64,000 nt of DNA, taken from assembly GCA_963718295.1 (NCBI GenBank), contig CAVQYV010000008.1, forward strand, positions 310,001-374,000, in the 5' to 3' direction. The notes below the pieces were generated by a model, which did not search any database, had not been told where the DNA came from, and saw only the letters and a program-made list of their open reading frames with translations. Both the position numbers and the translations under genes were made by a program. Of this stretch, positions 8,686 through 17,661 are shown in pieces (within the stretch, counting starts at the first letter, position 1; the number at the start of each line of letters is the position of its first letter). Source of the DNA: CAVQYV01 sp963718295 [NCBI: uncultured Methylomirabilota bacterium]. GTDB taxonomy: Bacteria; Methylomirabilota; Methylomirabilia; CAVQYV01.

Positions 8686-10005
8686 ATGGGAATGGCCGGG
8701 AGGAGATCCATCGTCATCCGCTATGTTCTGGTCCTGTTATTCTTGTCCATCTTCGCTGTGGCCTCCGGCGTTTTAGCCCAGGAGCCGAGGAACAATGCCC
8801 TCTGGGAGAAGATCGATCAGCTTTCAGCCCAGGTGGAGGGACAATGCATCGCTTGGCGTCGAGATATCCACCAGCACCCGGAGCTCTCTTGGCAGGAGGT
8901 CCGCACCAGCCAACTGGTCGCGGAACATCTGCGAACCCTCGGCATGGAAGTCAAGGCCGGTGTGGGTAAGATGGGAGTCGTGGGCGTCCTGCGGGGGAGA
9001 AAGGATGGGCCCGTGGTCGGTCTTCGTGCCGATATGGATGCTTTGCCAGTGACGGAGGCGGTGGACGTGCCTTTTGCCTCGAAGGTAAAAGTCCAGTATG
9101 AAGGTAAAGAGGTGGGCGTGATGCATGCCTGTGGCCATGATGCCCATACCGCGATCCTGATGGGTGTTGCCGAGGTACTCTCCCAGATCAAGGAGGAACT
9201 CCCCGGCACCGTCGTCTTCCTTTTTCAGCCCGCCGAGGAACGGGGCGAGGGGGCGGCGGCCATGGTGCGGGAGGGGGCCCTGGAATCCCCCAAGACCGAT
9301 GCCATCTTCGGCCTCCATGTTTCGTCTGCAGTCCCCCTGGGAACGATTGGGTATCGACCTGGTGGGTTTTTGGCGAGCTCAGACTTGTTGAAAATCGCCA
9401 TTCAAGGCAGGCAGACCCACGGAGCCTATCCCTGGATGGGGATTGATCCGGTGGTAGTGGCTGCTCAGGTGATCATGGGGCTGCAAACGATCGTCAGCCG
9501 CCAGACCGATCTCACCGCGACGGCAGCGGTGATCTCGATCGGAAGCATTCAGGGAGGGTTGCGTTTCAATATCATTCCCGATAAAGTAGAAATGGCCGGA
9601 AGCATTCGAGCCCTCGATTCCAAAATCCAGAACGAGATCCATGAACGGATCCGAAAGACGACTCAGATGATCGCGGAGAGCGCAGGGGCGAAGGCCGAGG
9701 TGACCATTGATCGCCTGGCTCCCGTCACCTTCAATGACCCTGGCCTGACTGCCCAGATGGTCCCCACCTTGGAGGGGGTCCTGGGCAAGGGAAAGTTGCT
9801 GCTGATGCCTCCGCAGACAGGAAGTGAGGACTTCTCCTACTTCCAGGAGAAGGTACCGGGGCTCTTCTTCTTCCTCGGGATCACCCCGGAGGGAGGAAAG
9901 GTGGTGCCGATGCACTCGCCCCACTTGTACGTGGATGAAAAGGCCTTAGGGATTGGAGTCCGGGCGATGGCCCACCTTGCGGTGGACTATCTGGCCAGCA
10001 GGTAG
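8686..10005 (+). CDS. Exported M20 family amidohydrolase (hippurate / N-acyl amino acid hydrolase type)
   Basis: 439 residues from the ATG at 8686, chosen because AAGGAG lies six bases upstream; a TTG at 8662 would only lengthen the N-terminus. Residues 1-32 are a signal peptide (RYVLVLLFLSIFAVASGVLA, cut near AQEP). The mature part is an M20D peptidase: DIHQHPELSWQE, metal ligands in HACGHDAHTAILMG, catalytic PAEERGEGA, and a final His in PMHSPHL. Such enzymes hydrolyse the amide bond of N-acyl or N-aryl amino acids such as hippurate or indole-acetyl amino acids. Export to the periplasm is unusual for the subfamily but clear. It may release an acid used through the AtuA-like/DUF4387 pair; this is inference. 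Confidence 0.92.
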   Translation: MGMAGRRSIVIRYVLVLLFLSIFAVASGVLAQEPRNNALWEKIDQLSAQVEGQCIAWRRDIHQHPELSWQEVRTSQLVAEHLRTLGMEVKAGVGKMGVVGVLRGRKDGPVVGLRADMDALPVTEAVDVPFASKVKVQYEGKEVGVMHACGHDAHTAILMGVAEVLSQIKEELPGTVVFLFQPAEERGEGAAAMVREGALESPKTDAIFGLHVSSAVPLGTIGYRPGGFLASSDLLKIAIQGRQTHGAYPWMGIDPVVVAAQVIMGLQTIVSRQTDLTATAAVISIGSIQGGLRFNIIPDKVEMAGSIRALDSKIQNEIHERIRKTTQMIAESAGAKAEVTIDRLAPVTFNDPGLTAQMVPTLEGVLGKGKLLLMPPQTGSEDFSYFQEKVPGLFFFLGITPEGGKVVPMHSPHLYVDEKALGIGVRAMAHLAVDYLASR

Positions 10006-10056
10006 AGCCAGGAGCCATCTTGGAAGCAGTTTCCAGAAGGGAGCCACCTTTTTCAC

Positions 10057-10085
10057 TTGATGGAGTCGGGGATCGGGGTTATACT
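10057..10085 (+). promoter_or_regulatory. Predicted sigma70 promoter of the deiodinase-like gene
   Basis: TTGATG at 10057-10062, 17-base spacer, TATACT at 10080-10085; predicted transcription start near 10092, 50 bases before the ATG at 10142. Confidence 0.6.
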
Positions 10086-10141
10086 CAAAGTCCACTTTCT
10101 TGACCTCAACAGTTCTTAGACAAACAGGAGATAAAGATAAG

Positions 10142-11278
10142 ATGAGAAGATTCATGGTGGTACTCACAGCCATCTCTATGGTGCTGGTTGCTGGAGCTTT
10201 GCCATCCTTCGCGGCAAAAGCCAAAGCGCCCGGAAACATAAAGGTGAACAGCCCAGCCAACGTCAATCAAATCGGCGCCGGCAAGTCAAACGTCGGATTC
10301 CTGGAACTTTACCAGCAGGATTCCTCGGGAAGCATAATCGGGGATGGCGCTCGAGGAAAGATGAAGTTCAACCTGGCTGGCTCAGACTTTGGATTTCTCT
10401 TCAACGGACACAGGCTGGACCCAAACACCCCTTATACTTTGATGCGAAGCCGTGAGCCGCTACTAACCCTGCCTTACCGCTTCGAGGTCATGGCGAGCGG
10501 ACAATCCAATGGTGGTGGGAACTTACATATCGCTGGTTCGTACAACTTCGACATTGACCTGGTGACTGCCAAGTTCCTTCTCGTCCCCGCTATTGCCGGC
10601 AGCTCAACCAAGCACCTGGTCGGCTTCCTCGTTGGTGACGAGGGCTCTATCGGGTACGACGACAAAGACACCGATCTGAAATGTGGCTGTCAGTCGGCCC
10701 TGATCACCGGACCCCGTGACTTCGATCCTTTGGGTTTACCAATTGGCACCAAGGGTGTGGACTTCACGCTAAGTAGCACCGAGGGTGTCCGGTACACGCT
10801 GTCCGGCCTCCTCAAGGATAAGCCAGTAGTGCTGATTACTGGCGCCTACACCTGAGGTCCCTTCCGGCAGCGGGTCGCTGCCACCAATGCTTTGTTTGGA
10901 AAGTACGGCGACAAGGTAAACTTCGTTGTGATTTATGTCATTGAACCCCATCCCTGGAAGCAGCCAAGCCCCTACAATCCATCCTTTAACCAAGAGAGTG
11001 AGCAGGGCAAGGGTATAAACGGCGAGAGCGACTATTTGTACCAACCAGACAACCATGAGTGGCGCCGTTCCCAAGCAGCTCGCATGAGGGCGGATCTTGG
11101 CGTATCGCCTGTTGTGCTCGTGGATGAAATGGACAATCCGGCCTGGTGCACCTATGGCCCTATGCCCAATTGTGCCTATTTGATAGGTACTGATGGCACC
11201 ATTATCGAAAAAGAAAGCTGGTACCAGCCAGACCTAATGGAGAAAGCGATTAGGGCTTACCTCGGATTAGCGCCGTAA
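10142..11278 (+). CDS. Exported iodothyronine-deiodinase-like selenoprotein (TGA read as Sec)
   Basis: From the ATG at 10142 (AGGAG 11 bases upstream) the frame stays open to the TAA at 11276-11278 except for one TGA, codon 238 at 10853-10855. Read as selenocysteine it gives KPVVLITGAYT-U-GPFRQRV, which matches the deiodinase active site (xFGSCT-U-PPF) in a thioredoxin fold. Similarity continues past the TGA: FVVIYVIEPHP (family YIxEAHP), VVLVDEMDNPAWCTYG and YLIGTDGTI. A bacterial SECIS-like hairpin follows at the right distance. Residues 1-25 are a signal peptide (MRRFMVVLTAISMVLVAGAL). Residues ~26-215 are an unrecognised, probably beta-rich domain containing KCGCQS. Likely a periplasmic selenium-dependent oxidoreductase or reductive dehalogenase; substrate unknown. 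Two broken ORFs would be the conventional reading; conservation on both sides of the TGA argues against it. Incorporation needs SelABCD elsewhere. Confidence 0.85.
10853..10882 (+). promoter_or_regulatory. Bacterial SECIS-like element directly after the TGA
   Basis: A perfect 6-bp stem, GGCAGC at 10866-10871 pairing with GCTGCC at 10877-10882, closes the loop GGGTC. The first loop guanine is 16 bases after the TGA. Bacterial SECIS elements typically have a short apical loop with a G in the first positions about 16-37 bases after the UGA, so position and shape both fit. The element lies within coding sequence, as expected in bacteria. Confidence 0.75.
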
Positions 11279-11334
11279 AGATGATGCCCGTGCAGGGCGT
11301 GCGGTTCGAATCGTACGGGAAGGATCCAAACAAA

Positions 11335-11366
11335 AGGGGGCTGCATTCGTGCAGCCCCCTCTTTGG
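11335..11366 (+). terminator. Intrinsic terminator after the deiodinase-like gene
   Basis: Eleven-base-pair GC-rich stem (AGGGGGCTGCA with TGCAGCCCCCT) capped by a TTCG loop and followed by a short T-rich stretch CTTT. It lies 57 bases after the stop codon, so the selenoprotein gene is probably monocistronic. Confidence 0.8.
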
Positions 11367-11767
11367 CTGGAGCGTGCCCTGTATGATGCGCAGAGATCCA
11401 CATGCTTCATCGCTCCAAAGGGCGCCTCGCTATTTTGCCCATCGACGATCAGGTGCCCGTGCCGATTCAAGCCAGCCTCGACCAACTGGCACCGGCGGGA
11501 AAAGTCCCCGGGAGGTGACGACGCAGGGCATAGTCCGCTTTCTCGGAATGGAACAGCTATGCTTGCCTTGACATCGAATTGGGAGTCTGATAAAGAAATG
11601 ACCGTAGGATATATCTGAACAAAGTTCTTTATGGGGTCCAGAGGCATTTCCATATCTCTGGAGGTGCACGATGTTTGGATAGCCGGGCCGCTACCCACAG
11701 GTTTTCTGGGGTTGCGGCCTTTTTGGTTGCGGCATCGGATGCTGGCGGCCGCATCGTGCCCGATGAG
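11367..11767 (+). other. About 400 bases without a recognisable gene
   Basis: All six frames are broken or give compositions with no family motif. I see no tRNA, hairpin cluster or repeat. Given the uspA remnant directly downstream, this is probably decayed DNA. Confidence 0.5.
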
Positions 11768-11915
11768 TCTCCCTTATGTCGAAGCCCAGGCTTCTGGTTT
11801 TGGAAGCATGGTCGTATTGCTCTAAGTCGTGGGCCCGCCTGGTCTTGTATTTGCAAGTAAAGCTACATTTTCCGTTTGCACCCACTTGGTGGCAGAGCAA
11901 GCTTGCGGAGGGGTA
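11768..11915 (+). pseudogene. Fragment of a universal stress protein gene (uspA remnant)
   Basis: One frame gives LPYVEAQASGFGSMVVLL, then a stop, then VVGPPGLVFASKATFSVC and HLVAEQ. This matches, residue by residue, LPYVEAQASRFGSKVTLLQV and the following part of the intact UspA gene at 17185 in this window (GATLPVHTGLAAEQVQ). The nucleotides also match over about 145 bases. The start, the C-terminal ATP-binding part and an open frame are all missing, so this is a degraded duplicate or the scar of a recombination between two usp copies flanking the trehalose genes. Confidence 0.75.
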
Positions 11916-12001
11916 ATGCTGGAAAGATTCGGTGACGTTGAAATCCCATTGAATTCCGATAAGCGGATTGCAACCGCGACAACGAAGGCAAGGATGCAAA
12001 A

Positions 12002-12670
12002 ATGAATGAACCATCGGCGCCATTTGAATTCAGGCAATGCGTGACAATCCTCAAGTCCACTGGAAAGAAGGCAAAAAATCTTCGCCAGTTGCGGGATATG
12101 ATATCTCTGGTTAGTAGCGAGGCCCTAATCCACCATACTTGCCAGTACTACCTGAAAGGGCATATCCTCGAATACACGAACGATTTCGCCCGTTGGGTAG
12201 GTGAAGATTTGGAAGAGAGGATATTGGCCGAGCAGCTATCCAACATAGACCCGTATGCCTATGGGTCGATAGATGAAGTAAGAAATGACCTGGTGAAAGT
12301 AATTGATCAACATCTGAAAACCTTCAGAGTGGCGAGACAGGTTCATCTGGGGGACGAGTTCTTTTTCAATGAAACGATCGTGCTGATTATCCCTGTGGGG
12401 CTCCAGGCCAGAAACCTCGCTGAATTCCTCATGGCTATTAGGTATCTGGATGTGAGTTCAGTCTATTATCACTTCTATGAGGCACGGATTCGCTTGGGCG
12501 GCAAAGACGATTTCTCGAATTGGATCGAGAATTCCCTGGGCAAGGGAGGGCTAGCACATAAGATCAGAAAGATAGACCTCTTCATGCATACGATTGAGGA
12601 AACGCGAAGGTGCATCATGGAGGCGGTTGAGGAAGAAGTAAGATGCGACATGGAGAGGATCGAGCCATGA
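12002..12670 (+). CDS. DUF5752 family protein, linked to trehalose synthesis genes
   Basis: 222 residues from the ATG at 12002 (AAGGATG upstream). Recognised as DUF5752 (FRQCVTILKSTGKKAKNL, HHTCQYYLKGHILEYTNDFA, DPYAYGSIDEVRNDLVKVI). The family is uncharacterised but is repeatedly found next to GT4 or GT20 trehalose enzymes, as here. The protein is charged and helical, with no signal peptide or membrane segment; HHTCQYYL is the only clear conserved Cys/His feature. The stop overlaps the start of the TreT-like gene (ATGA), so the genes are co-translated. A regulatory or scaffolding role in trehalose synthesis is a guess from context. Base composition is visibly more AT-rich than the flanking chromosome. 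Confidence 0.8.
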   Translation: MNEPSAPFEFRQCVTILKSTGKKAKNLRQLRDMISLVSSEALIHHTCQYYLKGHILEYTNDFARWVGEDLEERILAEQLSNIDPYAYGSIDEVRNDLVKVIDQHLKTFRVARQVHLGDEFFFNETIVLIIPVGLQARNLAEFLMAIRYLDVSSVYYHFYEARIRLGGKDDFSNWIENSLGKGGLAHKIRKIDLFMHTIEETRRCIMEAVEEEVRCDMERIEP

Positions 12671-13920
12671 CTAGGCAGATAGAGGACGAACTCCTCATCA
12701 AACCCAAGCTGAAGGACTATGCAGGAATTGCCCCGAGAGTTGACCTCCTGCTCATCCAGAAGCTTGCCGATGTGCTCTCCGGGAGGCGGCTTCTTCATGT
12801 CAATTCGACCAGGAGTGGCGGAGGGGTCGCAGAGATACTTCAGAGAATGATGGTTATCCTCGATGATCTGGGAATTGATGCGAGATGGGAGGTCATAGAG
12901 GGCGATGCGAGCTTCTTTGAAATGACCAAGAGGATCCACAACGCACTGCAGGGGAATGAAGAGCGGATAACAAAGGAGATGTGGAACCACTATGTGGAGG
13001 TCAACCGGAAGAACGCTAATAATATCGATCTCGATGCCGATCTGGTATTCATCCACGATCCTCAACCAGCACCGTTAATTGAGTTCAAGAAGAAGGGGAA
13101 ATGGATATGGAGATGCCACATCGATGTGTCGAATCCCATCGCCGCGGTCTGTGACAGGATCAGGCAGTACTGTCTGAAATACGATGCTGCCATCTTTTCG
13201 GTTGAAAAGTTTGCACAGGAGTTGTCGATCGATGAATTCATCATACCACCTGCAATCGCTCCTCTCAGCGACAAGAACAGGGAGCTTGCCCCAGAAGAAA
13301 TCAGGGAAGTTCTCGAGAGGTTTCATTTGCCGAGCGATAGGCCATTCATCCTTCAGGTATCACGATTTGACAGGTTCAAGGATCCGATTGGAGTGATCAG
13401 AGCATACTGGCTTGCAAAGCGGTACAATGACTGCAGTCTGGTTCTTGCCGGGAGTGCAGCAACCGATGATCCAGAAGGGGAAATGGTGTTGAATGAGGTA
13501 AGAGAATTCGCAGCAGATGACCCAGATATCCATATCCTTATGCTACCTCCCTTTAGTGATGTGGAAATCAATGCGCTCCAAAGGGCAGCAACAGTCGTCG
13601 TGCAGAAATCCCTACGGGAGGGCTTCGGCCTGACAGTTTCAGAGGCCATGTGGAAAGGAAAACCAGTTGTAGGAGGAGCCACCGGCGGAATTCCTCTGCA
13701 GATAATCCACGGGGTTACCGGATTTCTCGTCCATTCGGTGGAAGGTGCCGCTTTTCGAATTCGACAGCTCCTGAATAATCCAGAAATGGCAAGAAAAATG
13801 GGCGAAGAGGGAAGAGAGTATGTAAGGAAGAATTTCCTCATCACAAGACAGATCAGAGACTATCTGGCTGTGTGCTACATCGTGGAGAATACGAAGGGCA
13901 TGAGCGTCATGGAGCTATAG
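12667..13920 (+). CDS. treT: Trehalose synthase, TreT-like GT4 glycosyltransferase
   Basis: 417 residues starting at the ATG that overlaps the DUF5752 stop; the earlier in-frame start at 12643 would lie wholly within that gene. TreT condenses NDP-glucose with glucose to trehalose. Family motifs visible: HVNSTRSGGGVAEILQRM (acceptor site), VFIHDPQPAPLIE, WRCHIDVSNP, and the GT4 donor loop with FILQVSRFDRFKDPIGVIRA and LREGFGLTVSEAMWKGKPVV (E-x7-E). Cytoplasmic. It sits one base upstream of the otsA fusion, so the operon carries two different routes to trehalose. A clock-type or other GT4 function is possible, but the SGGGVAEIL signature is characteristic of the TreT group. Confidence 0.85.
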   Translation: MTRQIEDELLIKPKLKDYAGIAPRVDLLLIQKLADVLSGRRLLHVNSTRSGGGVAEILQRMMVILDDLGIDARWEVIEGDASFFEMTKRIHNALQGNEERITKEMWNHYVEVNRKNANNIDLDADLVFIHDPQPAPLIEFKKKGKWIWRCHIDVSNPIAAVCDRIRQYCLKYDAAIFSVEKFAQELSIDEFIIPPAIAPLSDKNRELAPEEIREVLERFHLPSDRPFILQVSRFDRFKDPIGVIRAYWLAKRYNDCSLVLAGSAATDDPEGEMVLNEVREFAADDPDIHILMLPPFSDVEINALQRAATVVVQKSLREGFGLTVSEAMWKGKPVVGGATGGIPLQIIHGVTGFLVHSVEGAAFRIRQLLNNPEMARKMGEEGREYVRKNFLITRQIRDYLAVCYIVENTKGMSVMEL

Positions 13921-13921
13921 A

Positions 13922-16180
13922 ATGAGGATTACGGTTCGCCTTATCGTTTCTCTCCTCTTTGTGATTGCAACGGTAGCTATCGTCTTTTCCTTCCACCAGG
14001 CTCGTACTGAAAAGAACCGACTCATGGGTGAGCTGGAAGGAAGGGCCATTGTTTCGGCTGAAATCATACAAGAATCGGTAAGTCCCCTTGTGGAAGCGAA
14101 TCAGATCTCAAGATTGAGTCGCCTTGTCCAGCGGATCGGAAATCGAGAAAGGTTGAAGGGAATCGTTGTCTATGATGGGCAGAGTAATATCCTGGCATCA
14201 ACCAAGGACCTGCAAGCAAAGCTCTCTGGTCCTTTTCCGGATGCATTGATTGCTGCCCAAGAAGGCCGGCCAACAAGTGGATCTCTGAAAATCAGTGGCG
14301 AAGCTCTTTACATCTATGCCCTTCCCCTGATCGAGGAAAACAGAACCATAGGAATCCTTGTCCTCTTTTATGATACATCCCATATCGATTCAAGGCTCAA
14401 AGGAATATGGGAGCACAATCTGCTGCGTTTTGTAACGCTATCGATATTGATCGTGGCCATTACGCTTCTGGTGGTCAAGTGGGGGATTACAGGTCCCATA
14501 GCTCAAATGGCAGAATGGATGAGGGAACTCAGGACGGGCAGAGAGAAGTCCTCTCAAGGGGTCCTTACCTCCAGAGGTGACATCCTGGCCCCTTTGACCT
14601 CGGAGGTAAAGCAATTAGCCAAAAGCCTGGCGGTCGCGCGCTTGAGGGCCGAGGAGGAGGCGAGGTTGCGGACTCAGGCAGAAGCTCTGTGGACGTCAAG
14701 TCGGCTCAGGGAACAGATGCGCGTGGAATTGGTTGGGAAAAGGCTCTTTATGGTTTCAAATAGGGAGCCTTACATGCATGTGAGGGAAGGGCGCGATGTC
14801 AAATGCCTCATACCTGCGGGTGGGTTGATTTCTGCTTTGGACCCCGTGATGAGGATATGCGACGGGGTTTGGATTGCTCATGGAGCCGGGAACGCAGATC
14901 GGGAAGTGGTGGACAAGAATGATCAACTTCGTGTACCTCCAGAAGAACCTGCTTATACGCTCAAACGCATATGGCTGAACAAAGAAGAGGAAGATGGCTA
15001 TTACTACAGGTTTTCCAACGAGGGGCTCTGGCCGCTCTGCCACATTACGCATACCCGTCCCACATTTCAATTGAAAGACTGGATCACTTACCAGAGGGTA
15101 AACCAGAAATTCGCAAAAGCATTGCTGAAGGAAATTGCCGACGAGGATTCTCCATTGATCTTAATCCAAGATTACCATCTGACCCTGTTGCCGTTGATCG
15201 TCAAGGAAAGCCGACCTGACGCAAGGGTATCGCTTTTCTGGCACATTCCTTGGCCAAATCCTGAGACGTACAGCATATGTCCCTGGAGGGAAGAGCTCCT
15301 TCTCGGGATGTTAGGTGCAGATATCATCGGCTTTCACACCCAGTATTACTGCAATAACTTCCTTGAGACCGTTGACCGGCTCTTGGAATCGAAAAGTGAC
15401 TGGGAACAATTCATAGTGGAGCGTGGTGGTCATGCTACCCAGATCAGGCCATTTCCCATTAGTGTCGATTTCGAAAGCGCAAGGCTCTATGGCATCGCGG
15501 GCCATCAGACGAAAGATTCGCTGAGAGAGCAGCTGCTCAGAGAGTTAGGTCTTCATGCAGCCTGTCTTGGCATTGGAGTGGACCGGATAGACTACACAAA
15601 GGGCATCCCGGAAAGGTGCCGCAGTATTGAGCGGTTTCTGGAGAAATACCCGGAATATGTCGGCAAGTTCACCTTCGTGGAACTGGGTGCCCCTAGCCGG
15701 ACTCATATCAAGAGATACCATGATCTGATCATGGAAGTGGAAGAGGAGGTGGACAGGATCAATTGGCGTTTCAAGTCCAAGGAATGGATGCCCATAGTAT
15801 TCCTCAAGGGCCATCACAGTCACGAAGAAATCATTCCTTTTTACAAGGCGGCCGATGTCTGTATGGTTACGTCTCTCCACGATGGGATGAACCTGGTGGC
15901 CAAAGAGTTTGTTGCCTCCCGGGATGACGAGGATGGCGTATTGGTGCTCAGCCAATTCACAGGGGCTTCTCGCGAGCTGAGGGAGGCGGTCATGGTCAAC
16001 CCTTATGATATCGAGGAAATGGCAGATGCGATCCATGCTTCGCTGACGATGAAGACACTCGAAAGATCCGAACGAATGAAACGGATGCGCGAGACAGTCA
16101 GGGAATGGAACATCTACCTCTGGGCAAGCAATCTGATCTCATCACTGGCAAGGCTGAGGCCATCCAATATCTCGCACTGA
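13922..16180 (+). CDS. otsA: Membrane sensor domain fused to trehalose-6-phosphate synthase (OtsA)
   Basis: 752 residues. The N-terminal ~265 are not OtsA: a first membrane segment ([18 protein letters not shown], residues 7-24), a periplasmic sensor-like region of about 125 residues, a second membrane segment ([19 protein letters not shown], near 175), a HAMP-like region ([18 protein letters not shown]) and a short coiled coil. From ~270 it is a complete GT20 synthase: NREPYMH, a glycine-rich [46 protein letters not shown] and [14 protein letters not shown]. OtsA makes trehalose-6-phosphate from UDP-glucose and glucose-6-phosphate and is normally soluble (~470 residues). The fusion would anchor the enzyme to the inner membrane and could gate it by a periplasmic signal. 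It overlaps otsB by 76 bases. Confidence 0.9.
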   Translation: MRITVRLIVSLLFVIATVAIVFSFHQARTEKNRLMGELEGRAIVSAEIIQESVSPLVEANQISRLSRLVQRIGNRERLKGIVVYDGQSNILASTKDLQAKLSGPFPDALIAAQEGRPTSGSLKISGEALYIYALPLIEENRTIGILVLFYDTSHIDSRLKGIWEHNLLRFVTLSILIVAITLLVVKWGITGPIAQMAEWMRELRTGREKSSQGVLTSRGDILAPLTSEVKQLAKSLAVARLRAEEEARLRTQAEALWTSSRLREQMRVELVGKRLFMVSNREPYMHVREGRDVKCLIPAGGLISALDPVMRICDGVWIAHGAGNADREVVDKNDQLRVPPEEPAYTLKRIWLNKEEEDGYYYRFSNEGLWPLCHITHTRPTFQLKDWITYQRVNQKFAKALLKEIADEDSPLILIQDYHLTLLPLIVKESRPDARVSLFWHIPWPNPETYSICPWREELLLGMLGADIIGFHTQYYCNNFLETVDRLLESKSDWEQFIVERGGHATQIRPFPISVDFESARLYGIAGHQTKDSLREQLLRELGLHAACLGIGVDRIDYTKGIPERCRSIERFLEKYPEYVGKFTFVELGAPSRTHIKRYHDLIMEVEEEVDRINWRFKSKEWMPIVFLKGHHSHEEIIPFYKAADVCMVTSLHDGMNLVAKEFVASRDDEDGVLVLSQFTGASRELREAVMVNPYDIEEMADAIHASLTMKTLERSERMKRMRETVREWNIYLWASNLISSLARLRPSNISH

Positions 16181-17025
16181 GCGAATTGAATAGTCCCCAA
16201 TACCTATTTGACAACTCCCATTACCGGGCCTGTCTCGATAGATTGAAATCCCATGGCGGGATTGCGCTATTCTTGGACTTCGATGGCACACTGGTCCCGA
16301 TCCGGAAGGATCCCGCTTGCTGTATCTTGTCTGAGGAGACAAAGGAACTGCTCCAATTCCTGGCAAATTCCGGGTATTGCTATCTGGCAATTATCAGTGG
16401 AAGATCCTTGTCGGACATCAAGGGGAGGGTGGGTCTTCGAAGGGTTTTCTATGGAGGGAATCACGGTCTCGATATCCGCGGTCCAAAGCTAAGATATACG
16501 CACCCAAAGGCGCTTGCGACAAAGCAGGTGATGGATCAAGTGAAACCCCGACTCATCGATGAAATCAAAGAGTTTGAGGGTGCATGGCTCGAAGACAAAA
16601 AGTTCAGCCTGAGCCTCCATTTCCGCTCCGTAGATAGAGAACAGATATCTCCCCTGAAAGATGCCTTTCGGAGGGCAGCAAGGGAATTCATATGCCAGAA
16701 CACATTATCCATCCTTCGGGGGAAAAAAGTACTGGAACTGGTACCCGCCATGTCCTGGGGCAAAGGCGAGGCTGTCCTCTGGATCCTGCGAGGCCTGAAG
16801 AAGAACTGCCTTCCGATATACGTAGGTGATGATCAAACAGATGAGGCGGCTTTCGAGGTCCTTCGGGAGATAGGCATCACCGTGAGAGTAGGCAAGTCAG
16901 GAAGGACATCGGCAGAATACTATCTCAGGGGTCAATGGGAGGTCGCGCAATTATTGCGAAGCTTCAAGGATCTTTGCTCTCATAGACAGAACTCTGGGCT
17001 GACGAATGGGATCGTCTATCTGTGA
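16105..17025 (+). CDS. otsB: Trehalose-6-phosphate phosphatase
   Basis: HAD-superfamily phosphatase that removes phosphate from trehalose-6-phosphate. HAD motif I is LFLDFDGTLVPI (nucleophile and acid aspartates), motif II is in AIISGRSLSDI, the substrate cap has FYGGNHGLDIRGP, and motif IV is YVGDDQTDEAAF. The listed ATG gives 306 residues and a 76-base overlap with otsA. An internal TTG at 16186, just after the otsA stop, would give a shorter protein starting at the region where similarity to OtsB begins; I cannot decide between them because neither has a strong Shine-Dalgarno sequence. The product completes the OtsA/OtsB pathway. Cytoplasmic. Confidence 0.92.
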   Translation: MEHLPLGKQSDLITGKAEAIQYLALSELNSPQYLFDNSHYRACLDRLKSHGGIALFLDFDGTLVPIRKDPACCILSEETKELLQFLANSGYCYLAIISGRSLSDIKGRVGLRRVFYGGNHGLDIRGPKLRYTHPKALATKQVMDQVKPRLIDEIKEFEGAWLEDKKFSLSLHFRSVDREQISPLKDAFRRAAREFICQNTLSILRGKKVLELVPAMSWGKGEAVLWILRGLKKNCLPIYVGDDQTDEAAFEVLREIGITVRVGKSGRTSAEYYLRGQWEVAQLLRSFKDLCSHRQNSGLTNGIVYL

Positions 17026-17184
17026 GGAGACTTGTAGAAGGCTCTTGTTGTGCGATCCATTAAGCCGCAGCCGGGCTTTCTGGTTCACTGCCGGCCTAGG
17101 CAGAAATCCCTGAGAGAGCAAGAAAACCTTTCAGGGAATAGATTCCATCGGGAGCAGTAGGGGAATACAAAAGGAGGTGTCCAA

Positions 17185-17652
17185 ATGTTTAACAAGATCT
17201 TGGTATGTTTAGATGGCTCCCAACTTGCGGAGCAGATTTTACCCTATGTCGAGGCCCAGGCTTCGCGTTTCGGAAGCAAGGTGACATTGCTTCAGGTCGT
17301 GGGCCTGTCCAGCCCTGCATTTTCGAGTGGAGCTACATTGCCCGTTCACACCGGCCTGGCGGCAGAACAAGTTCAAAGAGAGGAAGAGGCAGCCAAAGCT
17401 TACTTGGAGCGTGTGGTGCAATCGCTGGAAACGAAGGGCCTGGTCGCTGAGTGCGTGATTCAGCAAGGGCATCCGATCGGTGAAATGATCGTGAACTACG
17501 CCGACCAGAACGATATCGACCTCATTGCCATCGCCACCCACGGACATAGCGGTTTAGCACGCATGGTCTTTGGGAGTGTGGCTGATTTCGTATTGAAGAA
17601 CGCCGGCCTGCCCATTCTGGTGATCAAGCCAAAGGAGATGGGGGAGCAATAG
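17185..17652 (+). CDS. Universal stress protein UspA family
   Basis: 155 residues behind an excellent ribosome site (AAAGGAGGTG). Single Usp domain: KILVCLDGSQLAEQILPYV at the N-terminus and the ATP-binding signature G-x2-G-x9-G-S in THGHSGLARMVFGSVADFVL. Such proteins bind ATP and accumulate under starvation, oxidative or osmotic stress. It lies 9 bases upstream of the RelA/SpoT-domain gene and 160 bases after otsB, which fits a stress-response island. A broken copy of its first half lies at 11768-11915. Specific role unknown. Confidence 0.93.
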   Translation: MFNKILVCLDGSQLAEQILPYVEAQASRFGSKVTLLQVVGLSSPAFSSGATLPVHTGLAAEQVQREEEAAKAYLERVVQSLETKGLVAECVIQQGHPIGEMIVNYADQNDIDLIAIATHGHSGLARMVFGSVADFVLKNAGLPILVIKPKEMGEQ

Positions 17653-17661
17653 GGACAAGCA

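Noticed and set aside
11295-11330. A tRNA-like GGTTCGAATC sequence after the deiodinase-like gene
   Set aside because: The flanking bases do not form a proper T-stem, and no acceptor or anticodon arms can be drawn.
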